Below are positions 17,916 through 27,806 of a stretch of DNA of 64,000 nt, one piece after another. The first letter of the stretch is position 1. Each line of letters begins with the position of its first letter. The stretch comes from Candidatus Gemmiger faecavium (GTDB taxonomy: Bacteria; Bacillota; Clostridia; Oscillospirales; Ruminococcaceae), in contig DXFO01000003.1 in NCBI GenBank assembly GCA_019114415.1, positions 29,258 to 93,257 on the forward strand, in the 5' to 3' direction. A program made the position numbers and the translations under genes. Under the pieces are notes generated by a model. It searched no databases. It was not told the DNA's origin and was given only the letters and a program-made list of their open reading frames with translations.

Positions 17916-20906
17916 ATGGATGAAACAAGAGAGAAGAAAAGACAATTCAAGCGCGCTTACAAAAAGGCAAAACGCAAGGCACTGGGTCCCTGGAAAGTGC
18001 TGTGCATCCTCTGCCTGGTAGTATCGCTTGTGGCAACGCCGCTGTATGCGGTTTTGCATGTATTCGACAACACGGTCGCGGCCTTTGTGGGCGGCACCTT
18101 CTGGCAGCTGGAGAACGAGGACCCCGGCGCCCAGTATTTTACCTCGGACTTTGATACGGCAGAGGAAATGGTCGACTACGGCCTGGAACTCTGCGAGCAG
18201 GTGGAGGCCGAAGGCGCGGCCCTGCTGCTGAACAATAACAGCGCTCTGCCTTTGGCCTAGGGCGCTGCGGTCAGCTGCTTTTCCACCTCCTCCGTCAACC
18301 TGGTCTACGGCGGCACCGGTTCCGGCAACATCGATGCATCCAGCGCCGACACCCTGAAGGACGCGCTGGAAAAGGCTGGATTCTCGGTCAATGAGACGCT
18401 TTGGAACTTCTACACCGAAGGCCCCGGCAGCGAGTACCTGCGCGTGGGCGGCACCGGCGTCCTGTCCACCGGTGCAGAGATCAACGAGGCTCCCTGGAGC
18501 GTCTACACCGAGGACGTGATCTCTTCCGTTTCGGAGTACGGCGATGCAGCCATCGTGGTCCTGTCCCGCGTCGGCGGCGAAGGCGCGGACCTGAGCTATC
18601 AGGGCACCAACTACCTGGCTCTCAGCGACGTGGAAAAGGAAATGATGCAGAACGTCATGTCCCTCAAGGAACAGGGCGCTGTGGATAAGATCATCGTTCT
18701 CATCAACTCGGCCAACCCCCTGCAGGTCGATTTCCTCAAGAACAATGATTATAATGTAGACGCCTGCCTGTGGATCGGCGACGTGGGCATTTCCGGCATC
18801 AATGCCGTGGCCGAGATCCTTTCCGGCGACGTCAACCCGTCCGGCAGCCTGGTGGATACCTACTGCTACGACAACCATTCTTCGCCCGCCATGCAGAACT
18901 TCACCCCCATCACCTACGAGGGCTACACGGAGGGCATCGTCCCCGCAAATGCCAGCACCTATATGATCTATCAGGAAGGCATTTACGTCGGATACAAATA
19001 TTATGAGACCCGCTACGAAGATGTGGTTATGGGCACCGGCAACGCCGGCGACTATGCCTATGCCGACACCGTGGCGTTCCCCTTTGGCTACGGCCTGAGC
19101 TACACCGACTTTGCTTACAGCAACATGCAGGTGACTTATGACGCAGTGGCCGACCAGTTCCACGTGGCAGTCACCGTCACCAACACCGGCGATACCTACG
19201 CGGGCAAGGAAACGGTGCAGATCTACGCCCAGAGCCCCTACACCGACTACGACAAGGAAAACGGCGTTGAGAAAGCCTCCGTCACCCTGGTAGGCTTCGG
19301 CAAGACTGCGGAACTGGCTCCCGGTGCATCGGAGACGCTGGACATTGTGGTCGGGCGCCGCGACATTGCTTCCTTTGATACTTACGGCATCGGAACCTAT
19401 ATCATCGAGGCAGGGGACTACTACCTGACTGCCGCAACGGATGCCCACAATGCGGTCAATAACATTCTGGCGGCCAAGGGCTATACCGTCGCCAACGGCA
19501 TGACCGAGGACGGCGACCCCGCCCTGACCTACACCTGGAACGAGGCTGTTCTGGATGCGGCTTCCTACGCTACCAGCGAGAACGGCACCCCCATCACCAA
19601 TCAGCTGTCCGATGCAGACCCCAACCTGTACGCGGGTCTCGATACTCAGGTTACCTGGCTGAGCCGCAGCGACTGGACCGGCACCTTCCCCAGCCAGCCG
19701 GTGCAGCTTGCTTTGACGGAGCAGCTGACCGCAGACCTGCAGGACGTCCAGTATGATCCTGCCGACTACGAAACTGCCACCATGCCCCGTATGGGTGCGG
19801 ACAACGGCCTGCGTCTGTATGACATGATCGGCCTGGAGTACGACGATCCCCAGTGGGAGACCCTGCTGGATCAGCTGACCTTTGACGAGATGGTCTCCCT
19901 GATCGGCGACTCCTTCCACTGGAGAATGCCCGCCAAGTCCATCGAAGCTCCCGGCACCCGCGATGAGAACGGCCCCCAGGGCCTGACGGCTTCGCTGCTG
20001 GGCTCCGGTGCAACGCAGCTTACCGCCACCGCTTTCACTTCCGAGGACGTCATGGCGGCGACCTTCAACACCGACCTGATGTACCAGATCGGCAACGTCA
20101 TCGGCAACAACTGCCTGCAGGCGGACATTGTATGCCTGTACGGCCCCGGCAACAACATCCACCGCACGCCCTACGGCGGCCGTAACTTCGAGTACTACTC
20201 CGAAGATGGCTTCCTGTCCGGCAAGATGTCGGCCTACGAGGTCAAGGGCATCCAGGATAAGGGCGTCGATGTGGTCATGAAGCACTTCGCCCTCAACGAC
20301 AGTGAGCAGGACCGTATCGGTCTGGGCGTCTGGCTCAACGAGCAGGCCGCCCGTGAGGTCTACCTGAAAGCCTTCCAGGCTCCCTTTGAGGAGGGCAACG
20401 CCAACGGCGTCATGACCGCCTACACCCGTTGGGGCGCCACCTGGTCCGGCGGCAACAAGGGCCTGATGACCAACATCATGCGCGGAGAATGGGGCAGCGA
20501 CGGCATGTCCATCACCGACAACGTCCTGACCACTTATGTCAACGGCGTGGACGGCATCATGGCCGGCGGCGTTACCACCTTTGACGCCATGCTGCCTTAT
20601 GTCACCGACCAGCTTCCCAAGTACAAGGATGACGCGGTCATCGTCAACGCCATGCGTGAGGCCTGCCACCGCAACCTGTATGCGCTGGCCAATTCTTCCG
20701 GCATGAACGGCGTCGGTCCCAACACCACCGTCAAGCTGACCCGTCCCACCGTGGTCACCATGGCACAGATCATTTCCTGCGCAGCGATCTTCTTCATGCT
20801 GCTCTCCGCGGTGCTGTGGGTGCTGGGCGTCCGCAAATTCCGCAAGACGGAAGAGTATAAAGCGTTCAAGGCTTTCAAGGCACAGCGCAAGGCTTCCAAA
20901 GGCTGA
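17916..20906 (+). pseudogene. Membrane-anchored GH3 beta-glycosidase interrupted by an in-frame TAG
   Basis: One open frame of 996 codons is broken only by TAG at 18258-18260 (codon 115); 61 sense codons link it to the next in-frame start at 18444. The domain order is permuted. The GH3 C-terminal domain comes first (about 80-390, containing the stop), then an Fn3-like domain (about 390-510), and the GH3 catalytic domain last (about 630-940) with likely nucleophile Asp868 in GMSITDN. Such permutation is known in Ruminococcus albus and Butyrivibrio beta-glucosidases. A membrane helix near residues 26-50 and another at the C-terminus (IISCAAIFFMLLSAVLWVLG) suggest anchoring at both ends. Without readthrough, the product would be a 114-residue fragment plus possibly an N-terminally shortened enzyme from 18444. 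Assembly error or strain-level pseudogene are both possible. Confidence 0.85.
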
Positions 20907-20972
20907 ACGTTCCGCTTTTGAAGAGAAAACACAGCGTCGTCAGACGGAAATGAACTCATAAATCAGAGTCCG

Positions 20973-21017
20973 GCAACCGCCCGGCAGGTCAAAAGCCTGC
21001 CGGGCGGTTGCTTTTTG
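20973..21017 (+). terminator. Terminator after the GH3 gene
   Basis: A perfect 16-bp stem (20973-20988 with 20996-21011) followed by TTTTT. Confidence 0.93.
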
Positions 21018-21326
21018 CTTGGAATAAGACAAAATATCGATTTTGAAAAATGCCAGGATAAGGGATTTTACCCGACACAGGTGACAAATAAGGCAGGGAA
21101 GAGGGGAGTGCGACATCGGAAACCGGAAATCCGTGGTTTGTTGTGCTCCCATTATAATAGGTAGGGAAGAATCCAAAAAAATTGACGATTCACCGGACCG
21201 GTGTCTAAAGATTGCGAAAGACACTGTCTATTGTTATAAAAAAGTGTGGTAATCTTGTGAAAAACTACCAAAGTGCTGAAAATGGAAACGATATGCAATT
21301 TTTCTATAAAAGTATGACTTTTACTA

Positions 21327-21355
21327 TTGATTTCCTACTGTTTTTATAGTAAAAT
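21327..21355 (+). promoter_or_regulatory. Promoter of the M60 peptidase operon
   Basis: TTGATT at 21327-21332 and TAAAAT at 21350-21355 with a 17-bp spacer, about 115 bp before the GTG start. Confidence 0.7.
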
Positions 21356-21469
21356 GCCTGTGCACTCAATGAGGAAATAATCTTAAAAAAGCAGCCCCGA
21401 TCTTAGCCAGGAGTGATGCCGTTTTGACACGGCAGCTTTTGGGGCGGATACAGAAAGGATGAAATCCAA

Positions 21470-24400
21470 GTGAAAAGAGCCATCGCCACATTGCTGAGCT
21501 TTTGCATGATGCTTTCCATCATGGCACAGGTCTCGGTTGCGCGCGCGGAGGAAATGCCCGTGTCCGATCTTGCGGTACAGCAGACGGAAGTTTCCGAACA
21601 GGAAGCAGGGCAGAGCGAGGATGCGGTGTCGGAAGACACCGAGCCCCGTGCGGCTACTTCGGAGACTGCTGCTGAAGAAGAACTTGCAGAAGCGACCCCC
21701 TCCCAGGAGGATGAACTTTCCGTCAGTCTGATGGCGGAAGAGGAACCGGAGGAGGAACCCGCCGCGGAGGAGCTGGGGGATATCTCCGGTGTCGAAGTTT
21801 CCCTCCTGTCGGCCCTGACCCTCTACCGGGATGTCGACTTCAACGTCGCCATCTACCGCGGAAAGGAACTGGTCGATGAAAAAACGGCAACTCTTTCCGC
21901 CAACACCCAGGGGAGCGCCCCTGCTTCTCAGTCGGTCCGCTTTTCCGACCTGGCCAACGGCACCTACACCCTGGCCGTCAGCGGAAGCGGGTTCGAGACC
22001 TATAAACAGGAGCTGACCGTTCAGGATAACGTGGCTTCGGTCCAGGTATACACTTCCTTCCTGGCCGGCTTTACATACAGCGACGATCAGCTCCATCCCG
22101 GTACTCTCATCATCGGTGACGCCACCGATGACGGCTCTGTGGATCAGGAGGACGTCGACACCATTGTCGATCAGATCCAGGCGGGCAAAAATGAGGCCGG
22201 CGACCTGAACGGCGACGGCGTCGTCGATCTGGTGGACCTGCAGCTGCTTGCTGCGGTCTATCAGGATGGCCGGGACAATCTTTCCTCGGTAACCGCCCGC
22301 GTTTCCGAGAAGATGGCCCAGACCGGCACTGCCGAAGGCACCTCGGTAACCGGCGGCAGCCTGGAAGAGGTCATCGCCGGTACCGGCACCGTCTCGCTGC
22401 AGAACAGCAGCAGCGAGGCGATCTCCGAGGCAAACCCCGTCGAGGTCAGCTTCGACTTCACCTCCAAGCAGGAGACCGTCCAGATGGGCGGCATGGTCAT
22501 CCAGACCCCGGCTGACAGCGGCAACGCCATCAGCAGCGCGGAGGTGACGGTGGAATATGTGGACCTGGAAACCGGTGAGACCGGGACCCTGCCCCTGACC
22601 ATCGGCGGTGTGGCAGTGGCCCGCGCACGGGGCGCCAGCGCTCAGGTGGGCGCCGACGGTTCCATCGTGCTGGACTTCGGCAGACAGATCGCCGTCAAGA
22701 AAGTTACCATCAAGGTGACGGCCACGGCGGACAACACCAACCTTGCCGAGATCAGCAAGGTGGAGTTCGTCAACAATATGGAAAACCACATCCCGGCCCC
22801 CGAGATGAACATTCCCTCCGACCTCTCGGCGGAGACCGGCAACAAGTCCTTTACTCTGACCTGGAGCAAGGAGACCAACGTCACCGGCTACGAAGTCAAG
22901 ATCGCCCAGGGTGGCAAGGAAGAGGTTATCCGTACCTCGGTCAACAGCCTGTCGGTCACCACCTTCGGCGGTGCCAAGCTGGAAAACGGCACTCAGTACA
23001 CCGTCAGCGTCCAGTCCGTCAATGGCGAGTGGCGCAGCGGTTACAGCGAGTCCATCACCGTCACCCCCAAGGCGGACAAGATCCCCGCAGCTCCGGACGG
23101 CCTGACCCTGACTGGCCGCTTCCAGCGCATCGATGCTTCCTGGCTCTCTTCCAAGGATGCCGACAGCTATAATGTTTACTACCGCAAGCAGGGGGACGAG
23201 GCTTTTGCCAGCACCACGGGTGTTACCGGCACCAGCCTGACCATCCGCAACCTGGAAAACAACGCCAAGTATGAAGTTTATGTCACGGCCGTCAATGAAC
23301 TGGGTGAGAGCCCGGCTTCGCTGACTTCCGTTGTCAGCACCGCCAATGTCACCCCGGTGAACATGCCTTCCTATAAGCTCATCAACACTCCGGAGTCGGC
23401 TGGTGTTCCCAGCAGCCGTGTTGTCAAGGCGACCCATTCGTCCGGCTACATGAAGGACAGCCCGCTGGATTCCGGCAACAGCGCCTGGGGCATTGTGGAC
23501 GGTGACTTTACTTCCTGGTACGCCCTGGACGACTGGGATGACGGCGCGATGTACCCCGACGAGGGCGGTGTCCGTGTGACCTTCGACCAGAAGTATCACA
23601 TCGGCAGCATTTCCCTGACCCAGATCGAAGACTACGGCTATTATCAGAACGTCCGCGTCTTTGCCCATAACGCCGAGGGAAAAGAGTATCAGGTTCCCGG
23701 CGTCAGCATTACCAAGCACGGCGACGGCAACGGCCGCTACTACTACACCATCAAGATCGCAGGCGGTGTTGAGACCGATTATCTCCGCGTCTGCGTGGGC
23801 CACCAGTATAACTACCGGAGCATCACCATTTCCGAGATGCGCTTCTATGCCTACGACTCTCTGGAGGCGGACATTCTGGCGCTGTACGGCGACGACCTCC
23901 ATGTCACTCTGGCGGAGGGTGTCGACGAGGAAACCATCAATGCACTGGAAGAGCGCCTGAACACCCGGGACAATGGCGAACTCCATCCCGACTACAACAA
24001 GCTCAAGACCGAGCTGGACAATGCCCGCGGTCTGCTGCTGGAGTCTCTCAATGATGTGGTTTCCATCCACACCTCCATCACCGCACAGAGCGACGGTCAC
24101 CTGGGCATCAACGGCCTGAACGCATGGCAGCCCCTGGGCGTGACCGCCCATGCAGGGGAGGAGCTGGTCATCTACGTGGGCAGCAGCACCGGCACCACCG
24201 GCAGCAACGCGGCTCTGCAGCTGATCGCTTCCCAGTACAATGCCGAGTACGGCCAGGTCGTTTCCAAGCCCATCCAGCTCAAGGTCGGCCGCAACGAGAT
24301 CATGGTCCCCGACCTGGTCAGCTTTGACGCGGAGCACGGCGGTGCGCTGTATGTGCAGTACACCGGCGCCAGCAACGCGGCACAGTATTCCGTCCGTGTC

Positions 24401-26746
24401 AGCGGCGGCGTCAAGATCCCCACCCTGGACCTGTACGGCATCGACGATGCCGGCCAGCGCCTGGAACTGGTCACCGCCTACATGGAGGAACTGGAGACCT
24501 ACACCGCACAGCTGGAGGAACAGCACAACAGCACCCATAAGGATTCCGGCATTGCCGCGGTGGATCACGATTACAATGCACAGGAGTGCATCCTGAACAC
24601 CACCGACATCGTTCTGGATCAGATGATGCTTTCCGTCCCGGCATCTCAGATCCTGGCAGGCCTCAGCAGTGACAACACCGCGGCCCGTGCCCAGGAACTG
24701 CTGAACTCTCTGGATGCCATGGATCAGATGATGATCCTCTTCTACCAGCATAAGGGCCTGACCAATCTGGCGGACGCTGGCGCCAAGAACCGTCTGCCCG
24801 CCCAGCATCTGAACATCCGTTACATGCGTATGTTTGCAGGCGCCTTCATGTATGCCGCCGGCAACCACATCGGCATCGGCTGGGATTCCGTCACCGGTCT
24901 GTCCCAGGGCAATCCCGTTGTCCTCAACGAGGACGGCACCTACGCCAGCGGCAACTTCTTCGGCTGGGGCATTGCCCACGAGATCGGCCACAACATCAAC
25001 AACAACAAGTACACGGTGGTCGAGGTCACCAACAACTTCTTCTCCCAGATCTCCCAGATTTCGGAAGGCGTACGCTTCAGCTACGATGACGTCTACAAGA
25101 AGGTCACCAGCGGCACCAAGGGCCATTCCGACAACGTCTTTACCCAGCTGGCTCTCTACTGGCAGCTTCACCTTGCCTACGACACCAGCTACGAGTACGA
25201 GATCTACGACAACTACAAGGATCTGTTCAACGGACGCTTCTTTGCCCGTGTGGACACCTATGCCCGCAACCCGGCGGCTGCGCCCAACAACGGCACGGCC
25301 CTGACCCTGGGCGGAGATGCGGACCAGAACCTGATGCGCCTTGCCTGCGCGGCGGCGGAGAAGGATCTGACCGATTTCTTCCAGCGCTGGGGCATGACTC
25401 CCGACCAGACCACGGCTGCTTATGCCGCACAGTTTGAGAAGGAGACCCGCGCCATCTACTACGTCAACGACGATGCCCGTGACTACGCCTTCACCCATGA
25501 CGCCTCCGCAAGCATTGCCGGCCAGTCCGTCATGAGCGGGGAGACCACGGCAGTCGTGGACGAAAAGACCCCCAACCAGGTCAACCTGACCCTCCAGAGT
25601 ACGGTGGACAGCGGCCTGCTGCTGGGTTACGAGATTTCCCGCGTCACCTATGAAAACGGCAAGGCCCAGACCGAGGTCGTCGGCTTTACCACCGGCGACA
25701 GCTACACCGACACCATCACCACGGTGAACAACCGCACCGTGACCTATGTGGTCACTGCGGTGGATAAGTTCCTCAACCGTTCCGAGAGCCTGACCCTGCC
25801 CACCGTCAAAATCAGCCATGACGGCAGCCATGACAAGTCTCTGTGGACCGCTGCCACCAACATGGTTTCGGAGCAGGATCACACCCACGACGCCACCGAG
25901 AGCGATCCCTGCGAGCCGGAGACGGAATCCGCCATCCGCTATGTCATCGACAACAGCAAGTCCACTACCTTTGTGGGCAAGGCGGAATCCGGCCAGGCCA
26001 TTGTCACGCTGGACTTCCACAAGAGTCTGGCTGTGACCGGCTTCAAGTACACCGTTACCTCCGGTACGCCCATCGAAAACTACGAGATTCAGATCACCAC
26101 CAACGGCAGCCAGTGGACCACGGTTGCCAGCGGCACCTTCACCGACGATTCCGTCAACGTGGTCTACTTCCGCAACCAGAACAACGATCCGTGGGTCGCT
26201 ACCTATGATGCAACGCAGATTCGCCTGATCGTCAAGACTCCTGCCAACACCGAGATCTCCATCAGCGAGCTGGATGTCCTGGGTCCCACCGGCGACAACG
26301 TCGAGCTGCTGGCCAATGGCATCGGCTACCTGGAGAGTGAATACCGCTTTGCCGAAGGTGACGGCAACGTCATCCCCGCAGGCTCGCTGATCTTTACCGG
26401 CGAGTACAAGGGCAACCCGGCTTACAACGTGGTGCTTCTCTACGACCAGGACGGCAGCCTTGTGGGCGGTGTGGACAGCGACGGCGACCTGCGTGCCCAG
26501 CAGATCATCCTGGCGCCCGATCCGGGCAACGGGGAACTGGGTGAGGTCAGCGACGGCATCTGGGTCTACTGGATCGAACCCGGTGACCTGGAAGGCTTCA
26601 CGCTGCCCGACTCGGTGCGCGCCGAGCTGTACCGCGTGGACAACGCCATCACCAACGAAGGCCAGCGTCTGACCGCGGACACGCTTCTGGTGGAACTGCC
26701 GGAAGAGCTTCCCACCATCACCATTGCGTCTGACAATGCAGACTGA
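21470..26746 (+). CDS. Secreted multi-domain M60-family peptidase with dockerin (mucinase-like)
   Basis: A 1758-residue secreted protein with a GTG start after AAAGG. Order: signal peptide (1-26), Glu/Ala-rich acidic linker (27-105), beta-sandwich resembling an X-module (106-200), dockerin-like pair of Ca-binding repeats (216-265; GDATDDGSVDQED and GDLNGDGVVDLVD), a further beta-rich domain (about 290-435), two Fn3 domains (about 440-630), an F5/8 C (CBM32-like) domain (about 650-800), the M60 region (about 865-1330), and another F5/8-like domain (about 1470-1610). The zinc motif is HEIGH (1170-1174) with the third ligand Glu1185, matching the M60 rule HExxH(8-28)E. M60 peptidases with CBM32 modules cleave mucin-type O-glycoproteins in gut commensals and pathogens. 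No membrane or LPxTG anchor is seen, so retention may use the dockerin. Confidence 0.88.
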   Translation: MKRAIATLLSFCMMLSIMAQVSVARAEEMPVSDLAVQQTEVSEQEAGQSEDAVSEDTEPRAATSETAAEEELAEATPSQEDELSVSLMAEEEPEEEPAAEELGDISGVEVSLLSALTLYRDVDFNVAIYRGKELVDEKTATLSANTQGSAPASQSVRFSDLANGTYTLAVSGSGFETYKQELTVQDNVASVQVYTSFLAGFTYSDDQLHPGTLIIGDATDDGSVDQEDVDTIVDQIQAGKNEAGDLNGDGVVDLVDLQLLAAVYQDGRDNLSSVTARVSEKMAQTGTAEGTSVTGGSLEEVIAGTGTVSLQNSSSEAISEANPVEVSFDFTSKQETVQMGGMVIQTPADSGNAISSAEVTVEYVDLETGETGTLPLTIGGVAVARARGASAQVGADGSIVLDFGRQIAVKKVTIKVTATADNTNLAEISKVEFVNNMENHIPAPEMNIPSDLSAETGNKSFTLTWSKETNVTGYEVKIAQGGKEEVIRTSVNSLSVTTFGGAKLENGTQYTVSVQSVNGEWRSGYSESITVTPKADKIPAAPDGLTLTGRFQRIDASWLSSKDADSYNVYYRKQGDEAFASTTGVTGTSLTIRNLENNAKYEVYVTAVNELGESPASLTSVVSTANVTPVNMPSYKLINTPESAGVPSSRVVKATHSSGYMKDSPLDSGNSAWGIVDGDFTSWYALDDWDDGAMYPDEGGVRVTFDQKYHIGSISLTQIEDYGYYQNVRVFAHNAEGKEYQVPGVSITKHGDGNGRYYYTIKIAGGVETDYLRVCVGHQYNYRSITISEMRFYAYDSLEADILALYGDDLHVTLAEGVDEETINALEERLNTRDNGELHPDYNKLKTELDNARGLLLESLNDVVSIHTSITAQSDGHLGINGLNAWQPLGVTAHAGEELVIYVGSSTGTTGSNAALQLIASQYNAEYGQVVSKPIQLKVGRNEIMVPDLVSFDAEHGGALYVQYTGASNAAQYSVRVSGGVKIPTLDLYGIDDAGQRLELVTAYMEELETYTAQLEEQHNSTHKDSGIAAVDHDYNAQECILNTTDIVLDQMMLSVPASQILAGLSSDNTAARAQELLNSLDAMDQMMILFYQHKGLTNLADAGAKNRLPAQHLNIRYMRMFAGAFMYAAGNHIGIGWDSVTGLSQGNPVVLNEDGTYASGNFFGWGIAHEIGHNINNNKYTVVEVTNNFFSQISQISEGVRFSYDDVYKKVTSGTKGHSDNVFTQLALYWQLHLAYDTSYEYEIYDNYKDLFNGRFFARVDTYARNPAAAPNNGTALTLGGDADQNLMRLACAAAEKDLTDFFQRWGMTPDQTTAAYAAQFEKETRAIYYVNDDARDYAFTHDASASIAGQSVMSGETTAVVDEKTPNQVNLTLQSTVDSGLLLGYEISRVTYENGKAQTEVVGFTTGDSYTDTITTVNNRTVTYVVTAVDKFLNRSESLTLPTVKISHDGSHDKSLWTAATNMVSEQDHTHDATESDPCEPETESAIRYVIDNSKSTTFVGKAESGQAIVTLDFHKSLAVTGFKYTVTSGTPIENYEIQITTNGSQWTTVASGTFTDDSVNVVYFRNQNNDPWVATYDATQIRLIVKTPANTEISISELDVLGPTGDNVELLANGIGYLESEYRFAEGDGNVIPAGSLIFTGEYKGNPAYNVVLLYDQDGSLVGGVDSDGDLRAQQIILAPDPGNGELGEVSDGIWVYWIEPGDLEGFTLPDSVRAELYRVDNAITNEGQRLTADTLLVELPEELPTITIASDNAD

Positions 26747-26764
26747 TTGAAAAAGGAGAACGAC

Positions 26765-27709
26765 ATGAAAAAAATGTTTGCCACCCTGCTGTTTGGCAGT
26801 GTGCTTGCGGTCACGGCTCTTGCCGTGCCGGCACAGGGCAGCGGCGAGGTGACGCTCAGCGCCAGCTCCGGCGGCGCACAGGTCAGCCTGGAAATGCCTG
26901 CGGACACGGTGCAGGATGTTACCACCATGCACATGAGCTTTGTGATAAGTTCCGACGCAGACATCAGTGCAAACTTTGATTTTAACGATGCGCTGAAGAG
27001 CAGCGTGCAGGAATCCCGTTATGAAAACGGCCGCCTGGACGTTTTCATCTCGGGCAGCCAGAATATCTTCACCGACGGTACCCTCAATCTGGGTGAGGTC
27101 CTTCTCACCACCGCCGACGGTACGGCGGCGCAGGCAACGGTCAGCGTGGATGGGGATTCCATCGAGCTTCTCAACGCGGCGTACGGCAGCCCTGAGATGC
27201 CGGAGATCGCCCCTGTGGAGGCAGAAGTGAGTGTCAGCGGAACGAACTCCGGTTCCGGCGGCGACAACGGGAACAACTCCGGCAACGGCGGCTCGGGGAA
27301 CCAATCCGGCTCCGGAAACAGCTCCAATTCGGGCAATGGTTCCAACGGCTCCCAGAGCACCACGGCACAGAGCGAAACCTCCGGCGTTACGGGCGGCACT
27401 TCGGTGACCACGCCCGCGACCCAGAACGGCGGTTCTTCTTCCGGCCAGAGCGGTAGCTCCAATAAGGGCAACTCCGCCACGGCCACGCCCGACCCGGAAA
27501 GCACTTCCTCTCCCGAGGAAGAGACTTCCCGGCCGGACAACGCGGAGAACACCAAGCCGGAAGGCCAGACAGAGGCAGCTTCCACCCCGGAGCAGGCCAC
27601 GGACGAACAGCAGCAGAGCAGCGGCTTCCCGCTGATGCTCATCGTTGCGGTGATCGCTGTACTTGCCATTGCGGCAGGAGTCGTCATCTTCATCCGCCGC
27701 CGCAGCTAA
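26765..27709 (+). CDS. Tail-anchored surface protein with cohesin-like domain
   Basis: A 314-residue protein starting at the ATG at 26765 behind AAAGGAG, only 18 bp after the M60 stop, so the two are an operon. A signal peptide (about 1-23) leads into a beta-rich domain of about 125 residues. Its strands and late DGTLNLGEVLLTTADG region recall the cohesin/CBM3 jelly-roll. Next come about 130 residues of Gly/Ser/Asn/Thr-rich and Pro/Glu-rich linker, one C-terminal membrane helix (PLMLIVAVIAVLAIAAGVVIF) and RRRS as stop-transfer. The layout is that of a cell-surface scaffold: folded domain, long stalk, membrane anchor. The cohesin assignment is by eye and uncertain; a carbohydrate-binding domain of the same fold is the main alternative. 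Confidence 0.7.
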   Translation: MKKMFATLLFGSVLAVTALAVPAQGSGEVTLSASSGGAQVSLEMPADTVQDVTTMHMSFVISSDADISANFDFNDALKSSVQESRYENGRLDVFISGSQNIFTDGTLNLGEVLLTTADGTAAQATVSVDGDSIELLNAAYGSPEMPEIAPVEAEVSVSGTNSGSGGDNGNNSGNGGSGNQSGSGNSSNSGNGSNGSQSTTAQSETSGVTGGTSVTTPATQNGGSSSGQSGSSNKGNSATATPDPESTSSPEEETSRPDNAENTKPEGQTEAASTPEQATDEQQQSSGFPLMLIVAVIAVLAIAAGVVIFIRRRS

Positions 27710-27747
27710 CCTGCAAAAGCCCGCACTCGTGAGTGCGGCAGCCCAAT

Positions 27748-27798
27748 AAAAAAGCAACACCGGTCAGACGAAACCGTCCGGCCGGTGTTGCTTTTTTT
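27748..27798. terminator. Bidirectional terminator after the M60 operon
   Basis: A 16-bp stem (27748-27763 with 27782-27797) with A6 and T7 at its ends. A separate perfect palindrome, CCGCACTC/GAGTGCGG, precedes it at 27721-27738. Confidence 0.9.
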
Positions 27799-27806
27799 AT
27801 TTTGGT

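Larger units (their letters stand above)
20907..21469 (+). other. Intergenic region between GH3 and M60 genes
   Basis: This 563-bp region contains the GH3 terminator (20973-21017), an AT-rich central part, and the M60 promoter (21327-21355). Around 21248-21270 there is an imperfect inverted repeat, GGTA...TACC with about 14 bases between the arms, that could be an operator. No gene-like frame was found on either strand. Confidence 0.6.

Noticed and set aside
17916..20906. Full reassignment of TAG to an amino acid in this organism
   Set aside because: If TAG coded for an amino acid generally, many genes here would contain internal TAG; only one does.
27271..27420. Gly/Ser/Asn-rich tract as a DNA tandem repeat or CRISPR-like array
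   Set aside because: Codons vary and there is no fixed period; it is a protein linker. I saw no CRISPR array anywhere in the window.
21383..27760. 2125-codon minus-strand frame opposite the M60 operon
   Set aside because: It mirrors the M60 gene; the translation is a Gly/Val/His/Asp-rich shadow with no motif.
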